Shown here: positions 1-9,667 of the stretch, in pieces
Numbering within the stretch: position 1 is the first letter of the stretch
How the letters are laid out: each line of letters begins with the position of its first letter
From: Dugong dugon
Lineage: Eukaryota; Chordata; Mammalia; Sirenia; Dugongidae
Assembly (NCBI GenBank): GCA_030035585.1
Contig: CM057461.1
Location: forward strand, 171,441,624-171,505,623
Direction of reading: 5' to 3'
Length of the DNA: 64,000 nt
Program-made: the position numbers and the translations under genes
The notes under the pieces: generated by a model
Seen by the model: only the letters and a program-made list of their open reading frames with translations
Told to the model about the DNA's origin: nothing
Databases searched by the model: none

Positions 1-79
1 CAAGGAGCGGCTGGTGAATTCAAACTGCCAACCTTTTGGTTAGCAGTTGAGCTCTTAACCACTGTGCCACCAGGGCTCT
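1..79 (-). mobile_element. Afrotherian tRNA-like SINE, cut by window edge
   Basis: The plus strand reads as the reverse complement of the SINE head: a CCAGGGCTC-type end at position 79, then the A-box-like ttaaccactgtgccacc and B-box-like ggttagcag segments. The 3' half lies outside the window. The same order recurs at 38626, 38905 and 61366, which supports the family call. Non-coding retroposon. Confidence 0.85.
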
Positions 80-199
80 ATGTCAATAAGTTTTCCACAG
101 TGTACAGCAAACAGCAAGTAGTAAATGGCAGATCCTACATATCTATCTCTATAGATACATATTTATATGTATAATAACATAACAATTTAACAAAGCTTG

Positions 200-425
200 A
201 TCTCTTGTTGTTAGCTGCCCTTGAATTGATTCTGACTCATGACCTCATGTGTGCAGAATAGAATGCTCAATGGGTTTTTAAGGCTGTGACCTTTCTGAAG
301 CAGATTGCCAGGAACAGATCACCAAGTCTATCTTCCAAGGTGCCTCTGGATGGGTTCAAAAGGCCAATCCTTCAATTAGTTCTCGAATACTTAACTTTTT
401 GTGCTACCCAGAGATTCACAAGATC
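200..425 (-). mobile_element. Degraded afrotherian SINE, long form
   Basis: The region begins with a gttgttagctgcc tail and a gattctgactcatgacc block, followed by the extra middle segment (cagattgccaggaac, then ggtgcctctggatgggttc) that distinguishes the longer SINE form. It ends in a diverged head near 425. A cleaner copy of the same form is at 24531-24737. Heavy divergence suggests an old insertion. Confidence 0.65.
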
Positions 426-2403
426 TGTTAACACGTCCAAAAACAGTCCTGCTTTGCCAGGCATGTTCTTTGACTTTTGTGATAGAAGATCACAAAAGTG
501 TGAGGGGAAATGCATTACATGAGGGAGGTGGAGGCATGAGGACTGAGGAGTTTGTGGAGCTGGAGGCAGAGTTTGAGTAGAGAAAATCAGGGGTGTTGGA
601 GGGTGAGGGAGGAGGGGGGCTTGAATTAGTATTGTTGGTACCATGCATACTGTTCCTAGAATTCAGGAGATAAAGGTGAAGAACTTGAGTTATTTTGAAA
701 TTAGTTTTTGTGACACGGACCATTTTCCTTTATTGGACAGTGTTGGGTAGACATAGCTACATTTTTTCTGAGTGATTATTTGCACCATAGTGGAAATAAT
801 TTCTTAAAGCTAGACATTCAAAATAATCTCCAGATATTTCCATTATACAATCTGTAACTTAATAAAAACATGTATATATGTGACCAACCAAAGCTTAATG
901 ATTATGTGTTTAGTTGTAAAGCTATTCTCTAAAGCTCAAAATAAATATATGTTGTCAGCAGCTCCTTTATTTGATTTAATGCTTCTTGTTTCCCAAGGGT
1001 AGTTCTGCTGTTAGTGGTACAAACTTCCTAAAACAGTTAGCTAGATGGTGTTTGTAACCTATGCCTACAAAATGGAGAAAAGCGAGAGGATCCTTCTAGC
1101 TCTTGGATTCTTAGTTTTGTTCTTTAAGCTATCTAAGCTAACTTGAGCATATGGGTATATGTGTCTTTAATTGCCACAGGCATGAATCTAGGGTTATTCA
1201 TAAGCCACAACACACTGCCCCCCAAAATTAGGAAAATTGGAAAGGTGACATGAATTTTTGTACAATAATAAGTAGAGGACAGTTGACTGACGGGTTTAAC
1301 CCAGTCTTACATATTCCCAAGAAACCTTAATGTAAATACACTGTTTGTAAAACAGCAGTTTATATCTTCAATGTGAAACTGTATTTCTTCAAATATATAA
1401 AATAGCACCAAGAAAACATAATTTTTAAAAGATGTTTTCTTGTACAAAATCAACCTGGAGCTTTTTTTTTTTTTAAAATCCACTTAAAACAGAAATATAT
1501 TTAAATGAAATCTGCCTTCATATCCGTGTTATGCAGATAGCAAGCAATTTTAACTACACAGTGAACTTTTTTGAGCTACACAGATGTGTGATGTTTCTTG
1601 TGTAAAGCAACAGAAAAACAAAAGAAAACAAAAGACACAGAAAGACATTTATTCAGCTTCTAATGTGAATCAGGTTTTGTGTTTGGTATGATTATATACA
1701 TTATACTTCTTATTCCTCAGAAAAACCCTGAAGTGGTTATTGACCCCATTTTTAAGGGAAGTTATTAGGCCAGTGAATTAACGTGATTAGTCCAAAGTTG
1801 CACATTTGATATATTCAGCTTTTCTAGACTAATAGTAACTCTTTTGAATAAAGAATGTTTCTGTACTTGACGGATGCTGGTATTTACTAGCTTCAAAACT
1901 CTATTCTGTGTTTTTCAAATCCATTCTTTTTTCATTCCTTTCTGATTCCGCAAGTGTAACTAATTAAAAGAATCATTAAGCATACAATGTAGATATAAAT
2001 CAGAATAATAATTTAGTATTTCTCCTTTTGATCATCATACACTCTGGAAAGAATCTGATGCGGTCTGATATCCAGTGGGGTGTCAAATGTATTGCTGGAT
2101 GTTGTAAGTTGTAGGTAAATGCTTTTGCATTTATGTGCTATTTTGGCAAGCATCTTCATCAATGTTTTAATTTACATTATCCTTAAATATATAATATTCC
2201 CTTTGATTTTGTCATCTTTACAGCTGATAATATTTGAAGAAGACAATGTCTTTTATATGTCTGGACTATGAACATGATAGAAGTTGAAAATAATTTTTTT
2301 AAAGATGCAAATGTATTGAGTGGAAGGCGTTCAGTGAATCATTTACAGTTGCTTCTTCAGCTACTGTCCATAAAATAAGTTGGCTTTAACTTAAGGTACA
2401 GTG
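426..2403. other. Stretch without a recognised gene
   Basis: No coding region is supported. The short ORFs are AT-rich and lack any recognisable domain. Visible contents are a G/A-rich tract near 525-620, a MIR-like fragment near 1672-1805, and AT-rich unique DNA. No promoter, RNA gene or CpG island is apparent. Confidence 0.6.
1672..1805 (-). repeat. MIR-like SINE fragment
   Basis: The order tattcctcagaaaaaccctgaagtgg, then accccatttttaagg, then gtccaaagttgcaca follows the reverse complement of the MIR core (ccctatgaggtagg, ccccattttacag, cccaaggtcacac). Strongly diverged, as expected of a mammal-wide repeat. Ends approximate. Confidence 0.5.
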
Positions 2404-2415
2404 AGTTTATGTTAA

Positions 2416-2619
2416 GAAGCCCTGGTGGCCCAATAGTTAAAGCGCTGGGCTGCTAACCAGGAGGTTGGCAGTTCCAACCTACCAGCCACTCTGCAGGAGA
2501 AAGACATGGCAATCTGCTTCTGTAAAAATTTACAGCCTTGGAAACCCTATGGGGCAGTTCTACTCTGTCCCATATGGTCACTATGAGTCAGAATCAACTC
2601 AACGGCAATGGGTTTTAGA
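2416..2619 (+). mobile_element. Afrotherian SINE with 12-bp TSD
   Basis: A full-length copy runs from agccctggtggcc to caatgggtttt, including the middle segment gcaggagaaagacatgg. It is flanked by the exact direct repeat AGTTTATGTTAA at 2404-2415 and 2620-2631, the signature of LINE-driven retroposition. The preserved TSD and near-consensus body suggest a fairly young insertion. The ORF running across it has no coding meaning. Confidence 0.9.
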
Positions 2620-2631
2620 AGTTTATGTTAA

Positions 2632-2795
2632 TGAGGGAGGCACAACTCAGAAAACGGATGTGAGAATGGTTGCACAACTTGAAGAATATAATCAATGTCA
2701 CTGAATTGTACAAGTAAAAACTGTTGAATTGGTATGTGTTTTGCTGTGTATATCTCAACAACAATAACAAAAAAAATAAAATAAATTATATGAAA
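2632..2795 (+). mobile_element. Old L1 3' end (L1M type)
   Basis: The segment ggttgcacaacttgaagaat, then aatgtcactgaattgtac, then a tgtgtatat block and an A-rich tail is the usual terminus of old mammalian L1 3' UTRs. A related module sits inside the 3' UTRs of the two long L1s (about 33300-33395 and 59220-59320), which supports the call. Confidence 0.65.
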
Positions 2796-2935
2796 AGAAA
2801 ATAAGTTGACTTTAAAAAGGAGCCAATTCATCCCAAGCTTTGGAGTTCTGTGACTTTTTTTGTCCTTCAGTCAAAGTCAGTATTTTGTCCAGAAGAAATA
2901 AATGCTTGTGATTTAAGCAAAACACAAAACTTCAT

Positions 2936-2969
2936 AATGATACCATTATGACATCATAATGGTATCATT
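2936..2969. repeat. Perfect 16-bp inverted repeat, 2-nt centre
   Basis: The arms aatgataccattatga (2936-2951) and tcataatggtatcatt (2954-2969) are exact reverse complements separated by CA. The surrounding DNA (2796-3337) is otherwise unique. The repeat could extrude as a cruciform, or be a very short remnant of a palindromic transposon; I cannot assign it. Confidence 0.9.
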
Positions 2970-3538
2970 TAGTAGGTATGAACTTCCCAAATAAAACTAT
3001 TTAAGAAAAATGTACATCTTAAAAAAAGTTTTGTTCGATAAAAGGCATGAATCAACCCAGTAAGGAGTTATACATTTTGACTGTTCACACCAGTTCTCTG
3101 CTTTACCTCTTCAGGAGGCAGAACTTTTCATCTTTTAGAAAATTATCATAGGAAAAAAAAGAGAGTCAAAGTTATCTACATGCTTTTGAAGCCATTATTG
3201 AAGTGGCATTGCTCATTAAACAAATGAAGAGGAAATCAAAGTACCTGTGATTTTAAATCATTCTGTTTTCCTTACCAAGCTATTGTTTCCAGCTCCTCTT
3301 GATATTTCCCTCCATACAGCAATCTTAAAAATGATTAGAGCATTTTTTAGTGAACTTTATTGAGGTATAGTTACCATACAAAGAAAGCACGTTGATTTTA
3401 AGTGTACATTTTGATGGGTTTTGACTAATTTATACTCAGGGAACTACCAGCATAATCAACATACAGAATGTTTAATCACTGAAAGTTTTCCCTTGTTTGC
3501 CATTTTTGACAATTACAACTAAAGCTGTTACAGATATT

Positions 3539-3914
3539 TGTTATGGATTGAATCATGTCCCCCCTAAATATGTGTTGTAAATCCCAACTTCTATGCCTAT
3601 GGTTATAATCCCCTTTGGGAATGAGTTGTTACGAGTCAGGGTGTATGTTGAGTCAATCTCTTTTGAGATATGAAAGAGATTTAACAAGTGAGTGGAGCAG
3701 AGATGGGGAAAGAGAGATGCCAAGCCACTTGAAGATCGCTCAGGAGCAGAGGCTCAAAAGAAACAAGGACCTTCTTCCAGAGCCAACAGAGCCTTCCCCT
3801 AGAAATGGTGCCCTGAATTCACACTTCTAGCCACCTAAACTGTGAGAAAATAATTTTTGTTAAAGCCACCCACTTGTGGTATTTCTGTTATAGCAGCACC
3901 AGATAACTAAGACA
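3539..3914 (+). mobile_element. Solo LTR, ERVL-MaLR type
   Basis: A 376-bp solo LTR starts TGTTATGGATTGAATC and ends AACTAAGACA, with the MaLR-typical gtgagaaaataa and gccacccacttgtgg near its end. It is bounded by the 5-bp duplication ATATT at 3534-3538 and 3915-3919, as expected for ERVL-group integration. Related LTRs are at 21085, 25048 and 50069. No internal retroviral sequence remains. Confidence 0.88.
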
Positions 3915-4303
3915 ATATTCACGTACAGTTTTTTGTGTAAGCTTATATTTTTATTTAACTTGGGTAAATACCTAGGAGTGAGATTGCTGGGTCATATGTA
4001 AGCAGGTGTTTAACTACACAAGATACTGACAAACCATTTTCCAGACTGACTGTACCATTTTGTATTCCTACTAGCAATGTGTGAGAATTCTAATTGTTCT
4101 TCATCCTTACTGAAACTTAGTATTGTCAGTATTTCCCCCCTACTATTAGCCATATTAATAGGTGAGAAGTGGAATCACATTGTGGCTTTAATTTGCATTT
4201 CCATAATGATTAATCATGTTGATAATCTTTTTGTGTGCTTATTTACCATCTGTATATTTTTTGGACATTATCTGTTAAAAATTTTGTCTATTTTTTTATT
4301 GGC

Positions 4304-4365
4304 TGGTCACTATGAGTTGGAATCGACTCAATAGCAATGAGTTTGTTTGGGTTTTGTTTTGTCTT
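4304..4365 (+). mobile_element. 5'-truncated afrotherian SINE tail
   Basis: Only the 3' terminus is present: ggtcactatgagttgg, aatcgactcaatagcaatg, then a T/G-rich end. It sits inside the minus-strand L1 fragment and accounts for the break in that alignment. Confidence 0.7.
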
Positions 4366-4739
4366 CTTATTGTTTTTGAGAATTTTCATGCATTTTGGAT
4401 AACAGTTCTTCATTATATATGTGTTTTGCAATTATTGTTTTCCAGTCTGTAGATTGTCTTTTCATTTTTTTAATAGTGACTTTTCAGGAGAAGTTTTTAA
4501 TTTTGATGCAGTACAATTCTAGGTAATTTGCATTTCTGTACAAAATTAGAACCAACTCAATATTATCAAAAAATATCTGTTGGGATTTTGATTGAAATTT
4601 AATTAAAGATATAGATATAGATCAAATTGGGGAGAATTGCCATCTTATAATAATGAATCTGCCAATCCAGGAAGATGGTATATCTCTTTACTCATTATTC
4701 TTTCAACTTAATTTTAAAAAGACAAGAAACTCTATTTAA

Positions 4740-5560
4740 AATAATGTGTAATAGATTTGAACAGACACTTCATCAAAGAAAATATATGAATGAGTGTCAA
4801 ATAATCACTTGAAAAAATGCTCTACATTATTAATCATTAGGGAAATAAAAATTAAGAACACACTGAAATATCATTACACACTCATTAGTTTGGCTAAAAT
4901 TAAAAAGATTGATAATGTCAGTATTATAGCCAGTCTGGAAAACATCCTGGCATTTTATGATAAAGGTAAATGTTCACTTACCATACAACCCAGAAATCCC
5001 ACTCTTAGGTATTTACCACACAGAAATGAACAGAAATCTCTGTACAAAGATTTGCACTTATATGTTTATAGCAGGTTTATATATAATAGCCAAAATACAT
5101 AAGGGACCCGATGTTTAACTGATAAATGAATGAACAAATTGTGGCATATCAAGATAATGGAATACTATTCAGAAAAAAATGGATGAATCTCAAAAGCAGT
5201 GTGCTAAGTGAAAAAAACCATGAACAAAAGCCCATATACTATATTATTTCATTTTTATGAATTCCTAGAAAAGATAAAGCTATAATAAGATAAAGCAAAT
5301 CAATAGTTGTTAAGGGCAAGGATGAAGAAAATAATTGTCTGCCAAAGGATATGAGGCAATTTTGGAGGGTGATAGAGGTATTCTATTTCTTGATTATTAT
5401 GGTGGGTTACATAATTATACACATTTTTTTCAAACTCATCATAGTTTACATTTAATTTGGTGACTATGATTGTGTGTAAATAATATGTGAAGAATGCTGG
5501 TAAAAACTGTAATATCATGAATGAAGGACACATCAACTTTCTGTCTCCTTGGGTATGATA
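4740..5560 (+). pseudogene. Old L1 ORF2 3' remnant (plus strand)
   Basis: A degraded copy of the ORF2 C-terminus: gaacagacacttcatcaaag, then ggtaaatgttcactta with cccagaaatcccactctta, then ataatggaatactattcag. The small ORF at 4794-5102 is part of it. The equivalent blocks in the long L1s are near 31630-32200 and 57670-58250. Many indels and stops; no function. It lies head-to-head with the minus-strand L1 fragment just upstream. Confidence 0.65.
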
Positions 5561-5639
5561 CTCTGAGAAGGACATAACATTAATTTTGTAGTATTCTGTC
5601 TGGGAATGCCTAATATGAATCTAAACAAGAGGAAACTTT

Positions 5640-5740
5640 AAAAAACCCGAAGTGGTACATAGTCTATACAATAAATGGCCTCTACTCTTCACATGAGGTT
5701 GCCATGAGTCAGAATCCACCTGAAGAAAACAGATTTTTTT
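5640..5740 (+). mobile_element. Very degraded SINE-like fragment
   Basis: A cctctactcttcacatgagg block and gttgccatgagtcagaatcc resemble the 3' half of the afrotherian SINE. The head is not recognisable. Confidence 0.4.
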
Positions 5741-5751
5741 TTCTTCAATAA

Positions 5752-5972
5752 AGGAATCCTTGAGTAATGCAAATGGTTAAGCGCTCAGCTACTAACCAAA
5801 AGATTGACAGTTTGAATCCACTCAGAGGTGCCTCAGAAGAAAGACCTGGTGATCCAATAAAAAAAGAAAACAGCCATTGGAAACACTATGGAGTACAGTT
5901 TTACTCTGATATACACGGGATCGCCATGAGTTGGAATCGACTAGATGGCAACTTTTTGTTTGTTTGTTTATT
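5752..5972 (+). mobile_element. Afrotherian SINE, long form
   Basis: It runs from a diverged head (aaggaatccttgag, ggttaagcgctcagct) through the extra middle block (gaggtgcctcagaagaaag) to gagttggaatcgactagatg and a tttgtttg tail. The ORF across it is incidental. Confidence 0.8.
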
Positions 5973-6360
5973 CTTATTCTTCAATAGCATAAAAGATAAA
6001 GAATGGTCAGGAATCTATTCCAGATTAAAGGATATTAAAGAGACATGACAACAAAACACAATGTGTGATCCTACTCTGTTTACTCTGCTGGAGGGAGAAA
6101 TGTGCCATAATAAATCATTATTAGGATAATTGACAAAATTGGAATATGGATGGTAGTTAGATAAAGGTATTATTTCAATCTTAAATTCCCTGAATGTTTC
6201 AGTTTTAATGTGGTTATGTATCCTTGTTCTTAGGAAATGCACACTGAATTATTATGAAGTAAGCTTAGTAAATGCTAATGTATACAATGAGAGGTAGAGA
6301 TAGATAGACTTAAAAGAAAATCTAGAAAAATGTTAAAAATGAGTAAATCTGGGTATAGGA

Positions 6361-7086
6361 TTGTGGTGGGCAGAAAAATGGCTCCCCCCCAAAGGTGTTA
6401 TAAGGAGGGACCAGTCCCTGGAGAAGGACATCATGCTTAGTAGAGGTTCAGTGAAAGAGAGGAAGACCCTCAACAAGATGGATTGACACAGTGGCTGCAA
6501 CGATGGGCTCAAGTATAGCACGATTGTGAGGATGGCACAGAACCGGGTAGTGTTTCATTCTGTCGTATGTAGGGTTGCTGTGAGTTGGAACTGACTTGAT
6601 GGCATCTAACGACAACAACCAAAGATGTCCCTATCTTAATCCCCAGAACCTTTGAATATGTTACCTTACATGGCAAAAGAAACATTACAGATGTGTTTAA
6701 GACCCTTGAGGTAGGGAGATTATCCTGAATTAACCAGATGGGCCCAGTGTAACCACAAGTGTCCTTATAAGACAAAGGCAGGAGGATTAGAGTCAGAGGG
6801 AAAAGATGTAAGGACAGAGGCAGAAGTCAGAGGAAAGAAGATGCTACACTGCTGGCTTTGAAGATGGAGGAAGGAGCCACAAGCCAAGGAATGCCGGTAA
6901 CCTCTAGAAGATGAAAAAGGCAAGAAAATGGATTCTCCCCTCAGAGCCTCCAAAGAATCAGGCCTGCTAACCTATTTTAGACTTCTAACTTCCGGTGTCT
7001 AAAATATTGTTAAATAATATATTTGTGTTGTTTTAAGCCACTAAATTTCTGATAATTTGTTATAACAGAAAGAGGAAACCAGTACA
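6361..7086 (+). mobile_element. MLT1-like LTR (ERVL-MaLR)
   Basis: The order tgtggtgggcagaaaaatgg, cttaatccccagaacc, aatatgttaccttacatgg, gtccttataag, then ttgtgttgttttaagccac is the MLT1 LTR signature. It is flanked by the 11-bp direct repeat TGGGTATAGGA at 6350-6360 and 7087-7097, longer than the 5 bp expected for this class. An RTE 3' fragment (6398-6618) is inserted near its left end. Confidence 0.8.
6398..6618 (+). mobile_element. RTE LINE 3' end inserted in the LTR
   Basis: The sequence matches the RTE 3' terminus (gaccagtccctggagaag, gacacagtggctgcaac, ending catctaacgacaacaac). It is flanked by CCAAAGGTG (6389-6397) and CCAAAGATG (6619-6627), a 9-bp TSD with one change. It is 5'-truncated and encodes only the last degraded residues of the polyprotein. 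Confidence 0.85.
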
Positions 7087-7199
7087 TGGGTATAGGAGAG
7101 TTCTCTGGCAACTTTTGCAACTTTTTTTCTAAGTTTTGAAGTTATTTAAAAATAAAATTTTTACAAAAAGAAATAAGGAAGGGGACTGGAATTTAAACA

Positions 7200-7427
7200 T
7201 GTAAGATTTGGAGAAGTCAGATATCAGAAATCTCCACAAACGGACCATTAGCTCAAGCTCTAAAAATCAGATCACAGGAACTTATCAAGGTTGGGAGCTC
7301 ATTATATTATTCTGTCAGTGTAGAAACTGCATCAGGGTCAGGGGGCTTCAGCCTGCTGGGGAGGGACTTCAGCAGGCTGAGGAAGGGGAACATTATGATT
7401 AGAAATGTGGTAGTGATCAAAATCATG
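7200..7427 (-). mobile_element. Possible retroviral 5' leader fragment
   Basis: Read on the minus strand, this DNA lies directly downstream of the LTR (8056 to 7445) and the primer-binding-site-like match (7440 to 7428), where a proviral leader would be. It contains an 11-bp hairpin (7348-7358 with 7370-7380). No gag sequence is recognisable, and it gives way to the old L1 3' end near 7165. Assignment is by position only. Confidence 0.4.
7348..7380. repeat. 11-bp hairpin in the putative leader
   Basis: The arms TCAGCCTGCTG (7348-7358) and CAGCAGGCTGA (7370-7380) are exact reverse complements with an 11-nt loop. They lie about 50-90 bases downstream of the PBS-like site in minus-strand order. 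A structured leader element is possible but unproven. Confidence 0.8.
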
Positions 7428-7440
7428 ACTTCTGACACCA
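7428..7440 (-). promoter_or_regulatory. PBS-like match to tRNA-Leu
   Basis: On the minus strand this is TGGTGTCAGAAGT, complementary to the 3' end of the tRNA-Leu class ending CTTCTGACACCA. It starts 4 nt past the proposed LTR end, where a retroviral primer binding site belongs. The match stops after 13 nt, consistent with decay. This supports a retroviral LTR in minus orientation. Confidence 0.6.
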
Positions 7441-7444
7441 TTAA

Positions 7445-8056
7445 TGTTGCAGAGCTAAAAATCACAGTCTGTTTAAAATTAAAAGTAAAGAGAATTTTTA
7501 TTGAAGATAAAGATAAAGAGCAGCCACAGCCATAGAGTAGCCGTAGCTGGAGAAAAACACTAAGCAAGGTGCTAGATGCTTCCTGCTAAGTGCTCCCAAG
7601 GGGTAGGATTTTTACAGTGCCTTTTATACAGGATTGGTTGACATTTTGAGAACAATTACAGGATATGAGGAATGTTGTAAAATAGTTACAGAATGATGAC
7701 AAATCCTGGTCATAAGATGTTTACATATGATTGCTCACAGGAACACATTCCATTTACCAACACATCTTCCTGGGGCTACTCACAAGAGCACTTCCCATAT
7801 ACGAGCACATCTTTCTAGGTGTGGTCTTAGCACAGTCTTACGCAAAACATAGTCTTAAGTATGTACTTTCTGAGGACAAAACAATTTTAAGCCAAAAGTG
7901 CTTTTATCATGTACTTTCTGGGAACAGAAACAATCTTATAAGCAAAACGTATCTTATATATTTCCTGAAGCATTGTCTCCTTGCTTAAGCATAATCATAT
8001 TCTTGCTATCCCTTTTCTGTCACTTGTGAAACCAGTATAGAGGTTAATTTTAAACA
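7445..8056 (-). mobile_element. Endogenous retrovirus LTR (minus strand)
   Basis: In minus orientation the segment starts TGTTTAAAATTAACC and ends GCAACA. It carries a TATA box (TATAAAAG, plus-strand 7621-7628) followed about 120 nt later by the polyadenylation signal AATAAA (7497-7502), the usual U3-R order. The end has the TG...CA form with TGTT/AACA inverted tips. The exact U3 start is uncertain, since no clear polypurine tract precedes it. Integrase remnants lie on the same strand upstream (12113-12430). Confidence 0.7.
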
Positions 8057-8734
8057 ATGAGTAAAAGGAGGAATAGAAATAAAATGTAGTTTTGGCCTAC
8101 TCCTTTGTCAGCCCCTTCAGTAATGCTAAGCGACTTAAAATTTTAAGTGCTCTTTGTCACTTCCCTGTTTTGATCATGACTTTCTCTGCAGAGATTCTTT
8201 AATCACCATTTTAAGAGTGTTTTCTTCTGCATGAGCTCCTTGCTGTGTCAGTTTTAGTTGGCTGCTTGCCACCTGCAAGCTTCTGAGATCCCAGACACTA
8301 CACATTAAGAAGTGGTAGCTGGGCACCATCTAGTTATCTAGTTTTCACCGTGACATATCTTAGACACTCTGTTTCTGTGATCTTTATGCATGGGGTACAT
8401 GGTGAGCAAGGCCACATTAAGAGGAACAACTTGGCATTCCAAAAGGGCTAACTCACGGAGTAAGGTCAATGTCATTTGACGATTGGGTTTCTTCAAGATA
8501 CTTAACTCTTTGCATTGTTGGAGAAACAGTAATTTGATTACAAATGTTAGAAAAACAATTTGTATAACATTTAGTTAGTCTAAAATAATGATTACAATTT
8601 TTTTTTGGTGATGAGTAAGGATGTTTAAATCATTTGACAAATCTGTTTCCTTTTTAAGCATCAGAAGGAATGGTTAAACTGAAAAGAAAAAGGGCTAAAA
8701 TGGATTTGCCTATTAAGCAGAATTACTAGGAAAT
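8057..8734 (-). other. Unassigned DNA between LTR and RTE insertion
   Basis: If the integrase remnant at 12113-12430 and the LTR belong to one provirus, this stretch plus 11975-12112 would be its 3' internal (env) region, about 0.8 kb. I see no envelope landmark such as a CX6CC motif. A patch near 8270-8350 resembles parts of the local L1 3' UTR in a rearranged order. Function unassigned. Confidence 0.35.
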
Positions 8735-8774
8735 AAGGTTACAGGTCTCTAAATTTCGTGGGATATACTGAAGG

Positions 8775-8914
8775 TTGACATAGTGGCTGCAACAATGGGC
8801 TCAAGCATAACAACGATTGTGAGCATGGCACAGAACCGAGCAATGTTTCGTTCTGTGGTGCATAGGGTCGCTGTGAGTCGGAACCGACTGTATGGCACCT
8901 AACAACAACAACAG
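8775..8914 (+). mobile_element. RTE 3'-end copy nested in the inverted arm
   Basis: The copy runs from gacatagtggctgcaacaatg to cacctaacaacaacaac. It is flanked by TACTGAAGGTTG on the left and TACTCAAGGTTG on the right (about 8763-8774 and 8916-8927), a TSD with one change. Removing it restores continuity of the RTE sequence, which shows it inserted after the larger RTE. Confidence 0.85.
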
Positions 8915-8968
8915 CGTACTCAAGGTTGTAGTTTGGCTCTCATCGTCTTGTTCTAATTTTCTTCAGCT

Positions 8969-9667
8969 TCAACTTGAACTTGCATATGAGCAGTTGGTGG
9001 TCTCTTCTGCAGTTGGCCACTGGCCTTTTTCTGACTGATGATATTGAGCTTTCCATTGTCTCTTTCCACAGATGTAGTTGATTCGATTCCTGTGTATTTC
9101 ATCTGCTGAGGTCCACGTGTACAGTCGCCATTTGTGTTGTTGAAAAAAGGCATTTACAATGAAGAAGTCGTTGGTCTTGCAAAATTTTATCATGCGATCT
9201 CTGGCATTGTATCCATCACCAGACCCATATTTTCCAACTGTCAATCCTTCTTCTTCGTCTCCAACTTTCTCATTCTGATAACCAGCAATTATCAATGCAT
9301 CCTGATTGCATGTTAGATCAATTTCAGACTGCAGAAGTTGGTAGAAATCTTCAATTTCTTCATCTTTGGTTTTAGTGATTGGTGCATAAATTTGAATAAT
9401 AGTCATATTAATTGGCCTTCCTTGTAGGTGTATGGATATTATCCTATCACTGACCGTGTTGTACTTCAGTATGGATCTTGAAATGGTCTTTTTGACAATG
9501 AATGCAATGCCATTCCTCTTCAATTTGTCATTCTTGGCATAGTAAACCATATGATTGTCCAACTCAAAATGGTCAATATCAGTCCATTTCAGCTCATTAA
9601 TGCCTAGGATATTGATGTTTATGTATTCCATTTCATTTTTAACGACTTCCAATTTTCCTAGATTCAT
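8969..9667 (-). pseudogene. RTE LINE endonuclease domain (APE-like) remnant
   Basis: This 232-codon frame covers the N-terminal apurinic-type endonuclease that nicks target DNA for reverse transcription. Family landmarks are NILGINELKWT near residues 18-28, IQIYAPITKTKDEEIEDFY near 91-109, and RLYTWTSADEIHRNRINYI near 180-198. The expected catalytic D-W-N-A region reads GYQNEKVG, so the Asp/Asn catalytic pair is altered. The frame ends before the reverse transcriptase because the element is inverted there. It begins at the MNLGKLEVVKNEMEYI start usual for this family. Not expected to be active. Confidence 0.85.

Larger units (their letters stand above)
3338..4725 (-). mobile_element. Old L1 fragment (L1M type), split by an LTR
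   Basis: The plus strand reads as the reverse complement of an L1 3' region: ctttattgaggtatag, then after the LTR interruption gagtgagattgctgggtcat and ctactagcaatgtgtgagaat. The last corresponds to the conserved ORF2 C-terminal coding block. A further antisense ORF2 block (ggggagaattgccatctta) continues to about 4725. The copy is ancient, with no usable frame, and hosts both an LTR (3539-3914) and a SINE tail (4304-4365). Confidence 0.65.
5990..7165 (+). mobile_element. Old L1 3' UTR, interrupted by an LTR
   Basis: The left part (5990-6360) carries attaaaggatattaaagaga and catgacaacaaaacacaatg, a common old L1 3' UTR block. The right part (7087-7165) carries ttgcaactttttttctaag and an A-rich end. 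The LTR at 6361-7086 lies between them. A better-preserved copy of a similar UTR is at 34620-35112. Confidence 0.65.

Noticed and set aside
2465-2704. Plus ORF of 79 codons
   Set aside because: Runs across a SINE, its TSD and an old L1 end, so it cannot be an ancestral gene.
8057-8734. Retroviral envelope gene
   Set aside because: Position would fit, but no envelope motif or reasonable open frame could be found.
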